42,406 nt of DNA from Rhodoferax sp. OV413 (GTDB taxonomy: Bacteria > Pseudomonadota > Gammaproteobacteria > Pseudomonadales > Pseudohongiellaceae): the NCBI GenBank assembly GCA_943330915.2, contig CALQJO020000027.1, positions 1-42,406 on the forward strand, in the 5' to 3' direction. A program made the translations under genes and the position numbers. The notes beneath the pieces were generated by a model. That model saw only the letters and a list, made by a program, of their open reading frames with translations, did not search any database and had not been told where the DNA came from. This document shows, in pieces, positions 9,420 to 18,188 of the stretch (the stretch's first letter is position 1; every line of letters begins with the position of its first letter).

Positions 9420-10026
9420 AACCTAGCTCCTGTAAGTGATCGCGCAGGCGACTGCGGGCGGTATACAGACGCGACATGACCGTCCCCAGCGGTATCGACA
9501 ACATGAAGGCAATGTCTTTGTAGGCATAATCATGCATGTCTTTCAGGCTGAGAATTTCTCTGTCATCGATAGATAACTGCGTCAGTGCGCGCCTGACCTG
9601 GTGTTGCGTCTGCTCGCGAATAATCCCCTCTTCCGCAGAATTCACCACAAACACTGTGTTTGCATCAACGCCCTGCTCTGCGTCCGTCCCGACCTGCATA
9701 TCCTCATGCTCATTGGCAAACGCTGTCTCGGGGTGACGCCTTTTGATTCGCAGCAAGTTGAGAGCCAGGCGTTTCATAATCGTGTAATACCAGGGGTAAA
9801 ACGGTAACCCCGGGTCGAAGCTGGAGATTGACCTCCACGCCCTGACAAACGCTTCCTGAGAGATATCCATGGCATCCTCCCGATGGCCCAATAGTGACAG
9901 TGCATGGTAATAGGCAGGTCTTTTAAGCTGATCAACCAGTATCCGGAACGCGCCGTGGTCTCCCGCAACGCAGCGCTGCAGAATAGACTGCTCAATGTCC
10001 AGATCGTTGTCCTGATCGTTGCTCAT
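9403..10026 (-). CDS. ECF (sigma70 region 2/4) RNA polymerase sigma factor
   Basis: A 207-residue ECF sigma factor. Region 2 includes DQLKRPAYYHALSLLGHREDAMDISQEAFVRAW and the core-binding WYYTIMKRLALNLLRIKRR part; region 4 has the helix-turn-helix LSIDDREILSLKDMHDYAYKD followed by IPLGTVMSRLYTARSRL. A spacer of about 40 acidic residues between regions 2 and 4 (ANEHEDMQVGTDAEQGVDAN) is longer than usual. ATG at 10026. The overlap with the downstream membrane protein implies coupled expression of sigma and anti-sigma. ECF factors usually activate their own promoter, but I could not identify a convincing ECF -35/-10 pair in the 197 bp upstream. Confidence 0.9.
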   Translation of the reverse strand: MSNDQDNDLDIEQSILQRCVAGDHGAFRILVDQLKRPAYYHALSLLGHREDAMDISQEAFVRAWRSISSFDPGLPFYPWYYTIMKRLALNLLRIKRRHPETAFANEHEDMQVGTDAEQGVDANTVFVVNSAEEGIIREQTQHQVRRALTQLSIDDREILSLKDMHDYAYKDIAFMLSIPLGTVMSRLYTARSRLRDHLQELGYEHSS

Positions 10027-10223
10027 GGCCTTGTATTCACCCGCCTGCTTGATTTTTGCCGCGCCTTCCGTTGATAGTACACCGCTGTCAGCAATTTATT
10101 CGTGAGTGTTGCCAATCTGGCATGACCGATTAAACACATCACTACCCGCGTTAAACTGAAATCCAACGGCGCTCGTAAAAGCTCAAACATAATCAAAATA
10201 TACTGACCAATCAGGGAAACGCC

Positions 10224-11144
10224 ATGAGTCAATCAGACACAACAGACACTCAGAACAGCAAAAAAGTGAACCACGGACGCATGATTCTGGTCATTCTTAT
10301 CACCCTCGCTGTTGCAGCAGTGATTGCACTGGCAGGCAGTCAGAGCGGTGCGACATACCCGTTTGCAGGCATGAACATTCCAGTATTAGTGCTGTGTGCT
10401 GCGGTGTCATTTGCCATCAACTGGCTGATCTTTTTGCCATCATGGCTGGCGCAGACCGAGCATTATTTTGATCTCACCGGCAGCCTGTGTTTTATCACGC
10501 TGGCACTGCTGGCGCTGAATCTGTCACCCAACCAGGATCTGCGCGCGATAATACTGACCTTGATCATTTGTATCTGGGCAGCGCGTCTGGGCAGTTTTCT
10601 GTTTCTGCGCGTGCGACAGGACGGATCTGATGGCCGTTTTGATGCCATCAAACCCGGGTTCACCCGATTTCTGGTGACCTGGAGTATTCAGGCGTTGTGG
10701 GTTTTTGTCACCAGCGCGGCAGCACTCACGGCCATCAGCAGCACGCAGAGGGCGCCACTGGAAACTGTTGCGTATATCGGTATTGTTCTGTGGGCGGCCG
10801 GTTTTCTGATGGAAATTGTTGCTGACCGGCAGAAACGTCGATTTAAGGCCAATCCGGCTAATGAAGGCCGGTTTATCAGCAGCGGACTATGGGCCTGGTC
10901 ACGCCATCCCAACTACTTCGGTGAAATTCTGCTATGGCTGGGTGTTGCCATGGTGGCGGCGCCGGTGCTCAGCGGTTGGCAGCTGGTGAGCCTGATTTCT
11001 CCGGTGTTTGTTGTGCTGCTGCTGACACGGGTCAGTGGTATTCCCTTGCTGGAGGCGCGCTCGGACAAGCGCTGGGGATCAGAGCCCGAATATCAGTCCT
11101 ACAAACAGAACACTCCGGTGCTGATTCCAAGACCGCCAAAATAA
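10224..11144 (+). CDS. DUF1295 family integral membrane protein (steroid 5-alpha-reductase-like fold)
   Basis: A 306-residue polytopic membrane protein with about seven hydrophobic helices after a 20-residue polar start. The C-terminal signature GRFISSGLWAWSRHPNYFGE and the following LLWLGVAMVAAP helix are the hallmark of DUF1295/ICMT-like enzymes, whose cytosolic C-terminal loop binds NAD(P)H or a methyl donor. HYFDLTGSLCFI near residue 80 is also family-typical. Substrate is unknown. Start ATG is preceded by CAGGGA six bases upstream. Transcribed divergently from the ECF sigma gene and convergently with the NHL gene. Confidence 0.88.
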   Translation: MSQSDTTDTQNSKKVNHGRMILVILITLAVAAVIALAGSQSGATYPFAGMNIPVLVLCAAVSFAINWLIFLPSWLAQTEHYFDLTGSLCFITLALLALNLSPNQDLRAIILTLIICIWAARLGSFLFLRVRQDGSDGRFDAIKPGFTRFLVTWSIQALWVFVTSAAALTAISSTQRAPLETVAYIGIVLWAAGFLMEIVADRQKRRFKANPANEGRFISSGLWAWSRHPNYFGEILLWLGVAMVAAPVLSGWQLVSLISPVFVVLLLTRVSGIPLLEARSDKRWGSEPEYQSYKQNTPVLIPRPPK

Positions 11145-11168
11145 GTTCCTGCGTTAGCTAAATCCGCC

Positions 11169-11198
11169 GTCACACGCCGCCTGGTGGCAGCGTGTGAC
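11169..11198. terminator. Hairpin between convergent genes
   Basis: A perfect 9 bp stem GTCACACGC/GCGTGTGAC, extended by an inner GCC/GGC pair, lies in the 62 bp gap between the DUF1295 gene and the NHL gene. There is no long T-tract on either strand, so it is a plausible bidirectional terminator or 3' mRNA stabiliser rather than a canonical intrinsic terminator. Confidence 0.4.
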
Positions 11199-11206
11199 CT
11201 TGCTCG

Positions 11207-12379
11207 TTATCGTGGAATGTATTGCGGTTGTATCAGATGTTTTGGGTCCGCATCTGCGCGCGGCACCAATTTCTGTGGGCGGGCATACTGATTGTCTGTG
11301 CCATACAGATTGCCATCGGCATCGACGGCAAACGAGTGCATTTCCAGCCAGGCACCCGGACCATCCGGCGGCAGCAGCCACGTGTAAACGTGATTTCCCT
11401 GCAGGTCAAACTGCATCACCTTGGTCGGGCGAATATCGGTGATCCACGCATATTCGTCGCTGACAATAATATCCAGCGGAAAATTCGGGCCCAGCCAGCG
11501 TGATCTGAATTCAAACTCAGGAACTGCGCCGGCCACACCGCGGTTAACGTGCTCAAACACCTGAACATTCAGGGCATCGCGGTCGACCACGTACAACATG
11601 TTATCGGGTCCCAGTGCCATGCCATGCACACTCAGAAACTGCCCGGGCTGTTCTCCGCGCGAGCCGAATTCAGACACATATTCACCGTCGCTGTTGAGCA
11701 CAACCACGCGGGCATTCTCCAGACCATCGGCCACCAGCACATGTCCATCGGGCAAAAACACAACGTCCTGCGGTTTACCAAAATGCGTGCGGTCAGAGGC
11801 TGACACATTCTTTTCGCCCAGGGTTTTCAGAAGCTCCTTGCCGTCCTGCGAAAAGATATAAATCACATGGCCGGTTTCTTCGATCACCCAGACTTTGCGC
11901 TCCGGGTCATACGGACTGACGCGTAAACGATGCGGTCCCGGACCGTCAGTGCCCGCCCACAAATGATCCCACTGATCCCACACTTCCTGAAGCTCGCCTT
12001 CGCTGTTAATGACATACAGCAAGTTCTGCCAAGTGCGGCCGCGCCCCTGAATCACATTCCAGCCCATCGAACCGGCGTAGTTGGTGTATTCGGGCGGCAA
12101 AGGATCAGGCAACTGCGTCTCGCCGCGTTGCACAATCAGAATACGGTCTTTGGATTCCACATGAATCCCTGAGTTACCACCCCAGGTATAGCCTTGCTGG
12201 GCAAAGGGCTGCATCCAGTCAACAACAATGTCGTATGGCATGGGGCCGGTTGGATCCAGCGTTTGGGTGTTACCGACTTGCGCTATGGACGCGGCGGGTG
12301 CAGTGATACACACCGCTGCAAACAGCAGGGACAAAATACTTGGAATGACGCTGGCTGGGCGGGAAGAGGATACACGCAT
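11207..12379 (-). CDS. Secreted NHL-repeat beta-propeller protein (peptidyl-glycine alpha-amidating lyase-like)
   Basis: A 390-residue exported protein. Residues 1-34 form a Sec signal peptide (basic start, SILSLLFAAVCITA core, ASIAQ cleavage region). The rest is NHL repeats, for example GKPQDVVFLPDGHVLVADG, NARVVVLNSDGEYVSEFGSRG and GQFLSVHGMALGPDNMLYVVD, which would make a six-bladed propeller. The layout and repeats recall bacterial homologues of the peptidyl-alpha-hydroxyglycine alpha-amidating lyase domain, but catalytic activity is not demonstrable here. ATG at 12379 with AAGG upstream. Monocistronic on the minus strand. Confidence 0.85.
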   Translation of the reverse strand: MRVSSSRPASVIPSILSLLFAAVCITAPAASIAQVGNTQTLDPTGPMPYDIVVDWMQPFAQQGYTWGGNSGIHVESKDRILIVQRGETQLPDPLPPEYTNYAGSMGWNVIQGRGRTWQNLLYVINSEGELQEVWDQWDHLWAGTDGPGPHRLRVSPYDPERKVWVIEETGHVIYIFSQDGKELLKTLGEKNVSASDRTHFGKPQDVVFLPDGHVLVADGLENARVVVLNSDGEYVSEFGSRGEQPGQFLSVHGMALGPDNMLYVVDRDALNVQVFEHVNRGVAGAVPEFEFRSRWLGPNFPLDIIVSDEYAWITDIRPTKVMQFDLQGNHVYTWLLPPDGPGAWLEMHSFAVDADGNLYGTDNQYARPQKLVPRADADPKHLIQPQYIPR

Positions 12380-12490
12380 GATTTGTTACCTTGTTGAATG
12401 GGGGAGTACTGCAAGCACGACCACTCTTTCCCCTCGTTATTGTGTGTCAGGAGCGTAGCACAGGCTTGTAAAAACCTGATAGCCCATTAC

Positions 12491-12522
12491 TCCTGTGTTG
12501 ATAGTGTCCTGTGTTGATACTG
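12491..12522. repeat. 16-bp tandem duplication
   Basis: TCCTGTGTTGATAGTG (12491-12506) is followed at once by TCCTGTGTTGATACTG (12507-12522), 15 of 16 bases identical. It lies in the gap downstream of the GST gene and upstream of the NHL gene. Looks like a recent local duplication; no function evident. Confidence 0.8.
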
Positions 12523-12530
12523 CCTTGCGT

Positions 12531-13151
12531 TTATTCCACAGCCCGCTCAATGGCGCGTTTAAATGCCGGGCGTGACAGATTGCGCTGCAGATAGGCCTGT
12601 AAGTGCGGATAATCATTGAGCACACTGATACGTTTAGCCAGCGATATCACATAAGTAATACCGATGTCCGCACCGCTGAAATGCTCGCCAAGAATAAAAG
12701 GTTTATCTGCCAGCTGCTGGTTTATAAAATCCAGATGCAGCTTGATTTCAGCCGCTGAGAACGTCTCAAGCGCGGCATGCGGCTGAGAGCTGTTGCGCAG
12801 CAACAACATTTTGATCAGCAATGGCAAAAACACCGAACCCTCCGGGTAGTGCAGCCATTGGGTAAAGCTTGCCCAGGTTTTTAAATCGCTGCGCGATGGA
12901 TGCAGCGCATGCGCCGTGTCAAATTTTTCCAGCAGGTAACTGGTGATGGCGCCAGACTCGGCAATGAGCTGACCCTCGTCTTCAATCACCGGTGACTTGC
13001 CCAGTGGGTGAATGTTCTTTAATTCAGGCGGCGCGCGGAAGGTCGCCGGATCACGCAGGTACACCTGCAGATCATAGGCGGCGCCCAACTCTTCAAGCAG
13101 CCAGACGGTAAAGATTGATCGTCCAATTCTTAAATGATGAACCGTAATCAT
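12531..13151 (-). CDS. Glutathione S-transferase family protein
   Basis: A 206-residue GST-fold protein. The thioredoxin-like N-domain has HHLRIGRSIFTVWLLEELG (catalytic-loop Ser likely in the GRS motif), the cis-Pro region IHPLGKSPVIEDEGQLIAES (glutathione-binding ES), and a helical C-domain ending in YPHLQAYLQRNLSRPAFKRAI. The length and order match bacterial beta/theta-like GSTs. The ATG overlaps the stop of the DUF885 peptidase gene (ATGA), so the two are co-translated. Substrate unknown. Confidence 0.9.
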   Translation of the reverse strand: MITVHHLRIGRSIFTVWLLEELGAAYDLQVYLRDPATFRAPPELKNIHPLGKSPVIEDEGQLIAESGAITSYLLEKFDTAHALHPSRSDLKTWASFTQWLHYPEGSVFLPLLIKMLLLRNSSQPHAALETFSAAEIKLHLDFINQQLADKPFILGEHFSGADIGITYVISLAKRISVLNDYPHLQAYLQRNLSRPAFKRAIERAVE

Positions 13152-15061
13152 TGTGCGGCACTCTCCTGTTTGACGCGCTCAATCCAACGCATAACCTGTG
13201 CCTCCAGCACCGGCATAGGCAGGGCCCCGCCACCGAGCACGGTGTCGTGAAAACCGCGGTAGTCAAAGTTGTCACCCAACTCGTTCATGGCGGTAGCGCG
13301 CAACTCCTGAATTTTTAACATGCCGATTTTGTAGGCAGTCGCCTGGCCCGCGCCGGTGAGGTAACGCTGAATTTCAGCGCGCACAGCCGCTTCAGGTTGC
13401 GGAGAATTATCGAGGAAGTATTGAACCGACTGTTCTTCACTCCACTGCTTGGCGTGCATGCCGGTATCCACCACCAGACGGATGGCGCGCCAGATTTCGG
13501 TAGCCAGGCGCCCGAAATCAGAATAGGGGTCTTCATAAAAACCCATGTCCTTGGCAAGCGCTTCGGTGTACAGACCCCAACCCTCAGAGAATGCGGTAAA
13601 CCCATACTGCGTGCGGAAACGCGGAATGTCCGTCAGCTCCTGCTGAATAGAGATTTGCATGTGATGCCCCGGGTTGCCTTCGTGATATGAAATCACCTCC
13701 AGCTGATATCGCGGCATGGCATTCATATCCGACAAATGCGCATAGAACACACCCGGTCGAGAACCGTCCGGTGTACCCGAGGCGTAATGCTGCGCGGCAC
13801 CATCCTGCTCGCGGAATGCTTCCACACGACGGACCACCAGATCGGCCTTTGGCAATATGCCGAAATACTCCGGGAGTTTCTGGTTCATGGCATCAAGATA
13901 AACGTTAGCCAGATCGAGATAGCCCTGCCGGCCTTCATCGGTGTTCGGGAAATAAAACTGCGGATCTTCGCGCATGAATACAAAAAATTCTGCCAGCGTG
14001 CCATCAAAGGCAACGGCATCCTTGATGGCCTCCATCTCGGCGCGGATGCGCGCCACTTCGGCCAGACCAATCTCATGTATTTCGTCAGCGGTCAGCTCCA
14101 GCGTGGTCATCAGGGACAAGCGATGATTGTAGTAGGCTTCGCCTTCCGGCAATGCCCACACGCCACTGGCTTCTTCCGGAGTGTTGTTGCGATCGGCGTT
14201 TAACCAGGCCAGCACTTCGTCGTACGCGGGCTTGACCTGTTCGAGCAAAGCACTCTGAGCTTGCGCCAGCATCCGCTCTGCGGTGGCCTGATCAATCTGG
14301 CCGTTCTCCAGTAGCGCAGTCACCTTGGTTTCTATGTCGCCCATCAGCGGCGAAACGCCGTCGTCCGTAAACGGAGCGCCACGCATTACCCGATCAATTT
14401 CGGCAATTGCATAATCGTAACCAAAGCGTGGCTGACGGATACCTGATTCGACCGCTCGCAGACTGCGCTGCAGATACTGACGCATAACGTCGTCCATCTG
14501 CGTCAGCCGGGCGATGTAGGCATCCATATCGGCAGGCTGGTCAACACGATGAAAATTGATCATAAAATTGGGCAGACCGGCATGGGGACCACCGCGTCCA
14601 AAAATATAGTCGTGATGCCGGAACTCTTCGCTGCGTTCAGCGCGCTCGAGTGCATAGGTCCAGATATCCCATGACACTTTTGCATCTTCGCTCAGCTCGT
14701 CATAGTTAAACGTGGCCTGCATGTGCGCAACACTGTTGCGTCGCCATTCAAGCTCGCTGTCCATGGCAGCTTCCGACACGTCATCAAGTTTATCGTAGTC
14801 GGTCTTATCGCCCAGACGGGTCAACCGTTGTGGGCTGAAACTCAACTCCTCAGCAAACTGCTCATCCAGCCAGACGGTAAGCCGCTGCGACTCGGTGATT
14901 TGTTCAGCGCTGGTGGTTTGTGCAACGCCGGTAGTTTGCCCGGCCGCGGCTTGTGTGGATGCCTGGGCGGCGTCTGGCGCCGCGGGTGTCGGCGCCTCTG
15001 ATTCCGTACATCCGGCCATGACCATGATCAGGGCTGTTGCCAGCAATGACTTTTTTATCAT
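13148..15061 (-). CDS. DUF885 family lipoprotein, putative zinc metallopeptidase
   Basis: A 637-residue lipoprotein. The signal peptide ends in a lipobox, VMAGC (Cys17), followed by an Ala/Thr/Gln-rich linker of about 50 residues. The DUF885 domain holds the metal motif HEGNPGHH (residues 460-467), the family form of HExxxGHH, and a downstream EGWGLYTEALAKDMG helix that supplies the third ligand Glu. The family is related to M3/M32-like thermolysin-fold peptidases. No Asp at +2 after the Cys lipobox (Thr-Glu), so outer-membrane sorting is likely. It follows an M20 peptidase gene by 54 bp on the same strand and overlaps a GST gene; together they suggest periplasmic peptide use. Exact substrate unknown. 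Confidence 0.9.
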   Translation of the reverse strand: MIKKSLLATALIMVMAGCTESEAPTPAAPDAAQASTQAAAGQTTGVAQTTSAEQITESQRLTVWLDEQFAEELSFSPQRLTRLGDKTDYDKLDDVSEAAMDSELEWRRNSVAHMQATFNYDELSEDAKVSWDIWTYALERAERSEEFRHHDYIFGRGGPHAGLPNFMINFHRVDQPADMDAYIARLTQMDDVMRQYLQRSLRAVESGIRQPRFGYDYAIAEIDRVMRGAPFTDDGVSPLMGDIETKVTALLENGQIDQATAERMLAQAQSALLEQVKPAYDEVLAWLNADRNNTPEEASGVWALPEGEAYYNHRLSLMTTLELTADEIHEIGLAEVARIRAEMEAIKDAVAFDGTLAEFFVFMREDPQFYFPNTDEGRQGYLDLANVYLDAMNQKLPEYFGILPKADLVVRRVEAFREQDGAAQHYASGTPDGSRPGVFYAHLSDMNAMPRYQLEVISYHEGNPGHHMQISIQQELTDIPRFRTQYGFTAFSEGWGLYTEALAKDMGFYEDPYSDFGRLATEIWRAIRLVVDTGMHAKQWSEEQSVQYFLDNSPQPEAAVRAEIQRYLTGAGQATAYKIGMLKIQELRATAMNELGDNFDYRGFHDTVLGGGALPMPVLEAQVMRWIERVKQESAAQ

Positions 15062-15115
15062 TAAAATTTTCCGCCATTCATGAACAAATTTGTGAAACCT
15101 GCAGACTTTTATCTA

Positions 15116-16528
15116 TCAATTTGCGCCCGCCAGCCGCTCAACAATTTCGTAATTTGCGCGCACAAAACGATACAGTTCCGCTTCAATAATGCGCTCCTGG
15201 TCACTGTGCGCGCCAAAGCCCAGCGGGCCATCTTCCGCATCAATCGCCGGACCAATACCGTAGCAGTTGATACCTAAAGCACGCAGATATGCCATATCGG
15301 TAGCACCGGTACTCATGGTTGGAATCACTGTCGCGCCATAGATTTCTTGCATGACCTGTTCAATGACCCGGAATGCATCGGTATCCAACGGCGTAGAAGC
15401 GCCAGGTCGCATATTACGGGAAGCCCAGTCGACATTGATGTTTTCGTCGTCGATGACTTCACGCAGAGCAGAGATAAACTGCTCGGGATCTTCGTCCGGC
15501 AGCAAGCGAACGTCGAGTGTTGCTGTCACTTCCGATGGAATAACGTTGACCCGGTAACCACCATTCACCATGGTGGGAGAAATGGTACTGAACAACACCG
15601 CGGCATTGCGTGGTTCATTAGACTTCATCCATGCCAGTGCAGCCTGGCCTTCGGTTGAACCGGGATTGAGCATGGCCAGATATCGCGCGGCGGACTCCGG
15701 TGTTGAAACCGATGCCATGCGTGAGAAGTAGGATGTGGTGGTGTCGCTCAGACGGACGGGCGGTTGCCAGTCGGCGGCCGCCGCAATGGCTTTGGACATG
15801 GCCACCAGAGAATTGCTTTCCAGCGGCACGGATCCGTGCCCGGCGATGCCCGTGCTGGTCAGGGTGATTGCGCGTGGCAATTTCTCTACGGTTTGGACAC
15901 CTGCGTAATGCACCTGACCCCCTTGACGCACGACGCTGCCGCCTTCGGCGATACAATGCTCGGCATCAATGGCATCAAAGTGCTGCTGGGTCATGAACTG
16001 AATACCAATCTGCGTTGCCCCTTCTTCGCCGGATTCAGCCAGAAAAATCACATCTCGATCCAGTTCAACGCCCTGACGTTTAAGCATCAGCAGGGTCATC
16101 AGACTGGCAACCACATTGTCTTTGTCGTCCACCGTGCCACGACCGTAAATCCAGCCACCATCACGTTCGGCGCTGTAAGGCGGGAACACCCACTTGCTCG
16201 GATCCGTATTCACAGTGTCCTGGTGCGCCATCATCAGCAAGGGGCGCTTGCTGCCATTGCCCCGCAAGCGGGCAACCAGGTTGGGGCGATTGGGGTCCAA
16301 GGAAAACACCTCAACGTCGATGCCTTCCTGCTGCAGAACCTCAACCAGATAATCCGTCAATGGCTTTTCCACGCCGGGTGGATCGGCGGTATCAATACGA
16401 ATCATCGCCTGAAAGTGTCTGAGGGTTTCTTCGTCGATGGCCGCCCAGTCAGGCTGTTGTGCCTGAACTGAACTGGTGCTGATCAGCAGTGCAGCAATGG
16501 CCGCTGACAATCGGTTGAGTTTGCGCAA
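15116..16528 (-). CDS. Secreted M20-family zinc peptidase (carboxypeptidase/deacetylase type)
   Basis: A 470-residue protein from a TTG start at 16528. This start is preferred because GGAG lies about seven bases upstream and it begins directly with a signal peptide (RKLNRLSAAIAALLISTSS, VQAQ cleavage). An in-frame upstream start at 16618 would add 30 residues that spoil the signal. M20 metal ligands are visible: AHQDTV (His102, Asp104), GRGTVDDKDN (bridging Asp134/135) and ESGEEG (Glu168/169). The lid/dimerisation domain sits in the middle, and TGATDMAYLR plus a C-terminal GFGAHSDQE supply the last ligand His. Probably a periplasmic Zn exopeptidase, paired with the following DUF885 lipoprotein. 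Confidence 0.9.
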   Translation of the reverse strand: MRKLNRLSAAIAALLISTSSVQAQQPDWAAIDEETLRHFQAMIRIDTADPPGVEKPLTDYLVEVLQQEGIDVEVFSLDPNRPNLVARLRGNGSKRPLLMMAHQDTVNTDPSKWVFPPYSAERDGGWIYGRGTVDDKDNVVASLMTLLMLKRQGVELDRDVIFLAESGEEGATQIGIQFMTQQHFDAIDAEHCIAEGGSVVRQGGQVHYAGVQTVEKLPRAITLTSTGIAGHGSVPLESNSLVAMSKAIAAAADWQPPVRLSDTTTSYFSRMASVSTPESAARYLAMLNPGSTEGQAALAWMKSNEPRNAAVLFSTISPTMVNGGYRVNVIPSEVTATLDVRLLPDEDPEQFISALREVIDDENINVDWASRNMRPGASTPLDTDAFRVIEQVMQEIYGATVIPTMSTGATDMAYLRALGINCYGIGPAIDAEDGPLGFGAHSDQERIIEAELYRFVRANYEIVERLAGAN

Positions 16529-16662
16529 GATGGGTCTCCGGTACAGGGTGTAGTGCGTCAGTGTTGATGTCTGAAGCCTACACCTGCTGCACAGGGTGTG
16601 TCCACGAGCGCGCGGCACTCTGCGTGAGTGCGCGTGCTGATTGTGCTGTCAACGTGGCGGGT

Positions 16663-17631
16663 TCACCGCGGCCCCACTTCAATAGAACCACTGACGGTAT
16701 TCAACTCCACGGAGCCATTTCCCTGGCCTGTGGTGAACTGCAGGCTGCGTCCCGGCCCAAACTGCGGACGCTGGGCCTCATCATCGGTAATGCCATTTTC
16801 GATGCGACTTCCCACATTGGTGCGCAGGTCGAAGCGGGCGTCAACATCAGCATCCAGTTGTAATTCGATTTCACCACTGACGCTGCTGCCACTGATGCGA
16901 GGGCTTGTTGAATTGCTGATCGCTATGCGCATTTCTCCGTTAATGCCATCAAATTCCAGTGTACGCGTGCCGTCAAAACGTGCCTCGACCTCTCCGTTGA
17001 CCATGTTCAGCGTCACCTCTTCCGCGGCGCTGTTGATGTCCATCGCGCCATTCACTGTGCTGACCTCAAGACGCCCGGACGAGCCATTGTCAGTAATCTC
17101 GCCATTCACGGTTTGCAGGCTGACCCGCCCACGGTTATTACTGCTGCTGATGGGACCATTCACCGTTTTGAGCGCAACAACTCCGCCCAGATCGCTGGCC
17201 ACAATGTCACCATTCACCGTGGTGATGTTTGCGCCACCCAGAATGCCTGCAGCATCCACGGCAATATTGACGCCAGAGAACTCAACATCGCTGTTGGCCG
17301 GCAGCACAATCTCCAGATCGCTGCCCTCTCGATTGCCGATACCGCGCATCGAGCGCGGCATGACCACCTCGAACCTTGTAAAGCCGTTGTCAGATTCCAA
17401 TTCAAACCCTTCTGCGAGCTCATCCAGCTGCCCCCTGACCGAAAAGGTATTGTCTGAACCGGTGCGGATACGAACATCTCCGCGCATGACTTCAAGGGTA
17501 ATTTTTTCGTTGGCGCTGACCTGCCGGGTCTCGTCGATACTCTGCTGACCCTGGGCGCTTGCGTTCATGGTCAGTAGCAACGACATCGCACCGGCAAGCA
17601 GAGCAAAGGTCAGAGTGGTTTGTGCTTTCAT
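16663..17631 (-). CDS. Secreted DUF4097-type beta-solenoid protein
   Basis: A 322-residue exported protein. Start at 17631 is chosen because GGAG precedes it and a clean signal peptide follows (TLTFALLAGAMSLLLTM, NASAQ). The N-part has MRGDVRIRTGSDNTFSVRG, typical of DUF4097 putative adhesins. The centre is a run of five exact 18-residue repeats beginning TVNG or MVNG (residues 138-227), followed by further NG/SG turns, as expected for a parallel beta-helix. The start lies two bases after the anti-sigma-like gene stop, so it is the third gene of the ECF operon. Such pairs are usually envelope-stress or surface modules; the exact role is unknown. Confidence 0.85.
   Translation of the reverse strand: MKAQTTLTFALLAGAMSLLLTMNASAQGQQSIDETRQVSANEKITLEVMRGDVRIRTGSDNTFSVRGQLDELAEGFELESDNGFTRFEVVMPRSMRGIGNREGSDLEIVLPANSDVEFSGVNIAVDAAGILGGANITTVNGDIVASDLGGVVALKTVNGPISSSNNRGRVSLQTVNGEITDNGSSGRLEVSTVNGAMDINSAAEEVTLNMVNGEVEARFDGTRTLEFDGINGEMRIAISNSTSPRISGSSVSGEIELQLDADVDARFDLRTNVGSRIENGITDDEAQRPQFGPGRSLQFTTGQGNGSVELNTVSGSIEVGPR
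16951..17220 (-). repeat. Five in-frame 54-bp (18-residue) coding repeats
   Basis: Within the DUF4097 gene five consecutive 18-residue units start TVNGDI, TVNGPI, TVNGEI, TVNGAM and MVNGEV with no length variation. At the DNA level only the turn segment (CCATTCAC-like on the plus strand) is well kept; the rest has diverged, so the array is old and selected at protein level. Confidence 0.85.
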
Positions 17632-17633
17632 GG

Positions 17634-18188
17634 TTAATTCTCCATCCAGATGGTATTGCCCGATTCGAGTTCGCCGAGCCACTGCAGATACTCGATTTGT
17701 TGTTGATAAATGCCTTCCATTTGCGCCAGCAACGCCGGCTCTTCCGGGTAATAATTCAGCGCATCGCGTACCTCGCTGAGTGCCTGATCCCAGATGGTTA
17801 ACTGATACTGCCAGTCACCAAAATCGGCACTGACCAGTCCGACGCTGCCCAGCAGTTCTGCGTTGATGGCGGTATACACCGCTGCAATCTGCTGATCCGC
17901 AGGAATTTGCTCAAGTGCCTGGCCATTGTGAGCCGGTTCGATGGCCGGCAGCGCAACCTGCGGGGCAGGATCAATGCCGATCCCGCTCCACCACAAAGCG
18001 CCGAGCACCGCCAGCGCCAGCACTGCCGCCCAACGGTTGGCAGGGGCAAACCATCGCTGCAGACTGCGGGTCTCGTGGGCCGGTTGCTGATCCAGCCTGG
18101 GCTCTATCGACGCCCATAAATCACGGCCCGGCGCTATCTCGCGTGGCAAGCTTTCCAGCAATTGATCAAGCTGCTTGTCAGTCTTCAC
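17634..18188 (-). CDS. Putative single-pass anti-sigma factor
   Basis: A 184-residue protein starting inside the end of an ECF sigma gene (11 bp overlap). Residues 1-50 are a charged cytoplasmic domain with DQLLESLPREIAPGRDLW; a single membrane helix follows (WAAVLALAVLGALWWSGI), then a periplasmic helical region of about 110 residues rich in Gln, Glu and Trp. No zinc-binding His/Cys motif. The topology and position fit a cognate anti-sigma factor or an envelope-stress sensor; the sequence itself is not one I can assign to a named family. Confidence 0.65.
   Translation of the reverse strand: MKTDKQLDQLLESLPREIAPGRDLWASIEPRLDQQPAHETRSLQRWFAPANRWAAVLALAVLGALWWSGIGIDPAPQVALPAIEPAHNGQALEQIPADQQIAAVYTAINAELLGSVGLVSADFGDWQYQLTIWDQALSEVRDALNYYPEEPALLAQMEGIYQQQIEYLQWLGELESGNTIWMEN

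Noticed and set aside
16628-17548. 306-codon open frame on the plus strand across the DUF4097 gene
   Set aside because: Antisense to a repeat protein with a signal peptide; the Ser/Pro/Thr-rich translation mirrors the repeats, and no start signal is present.
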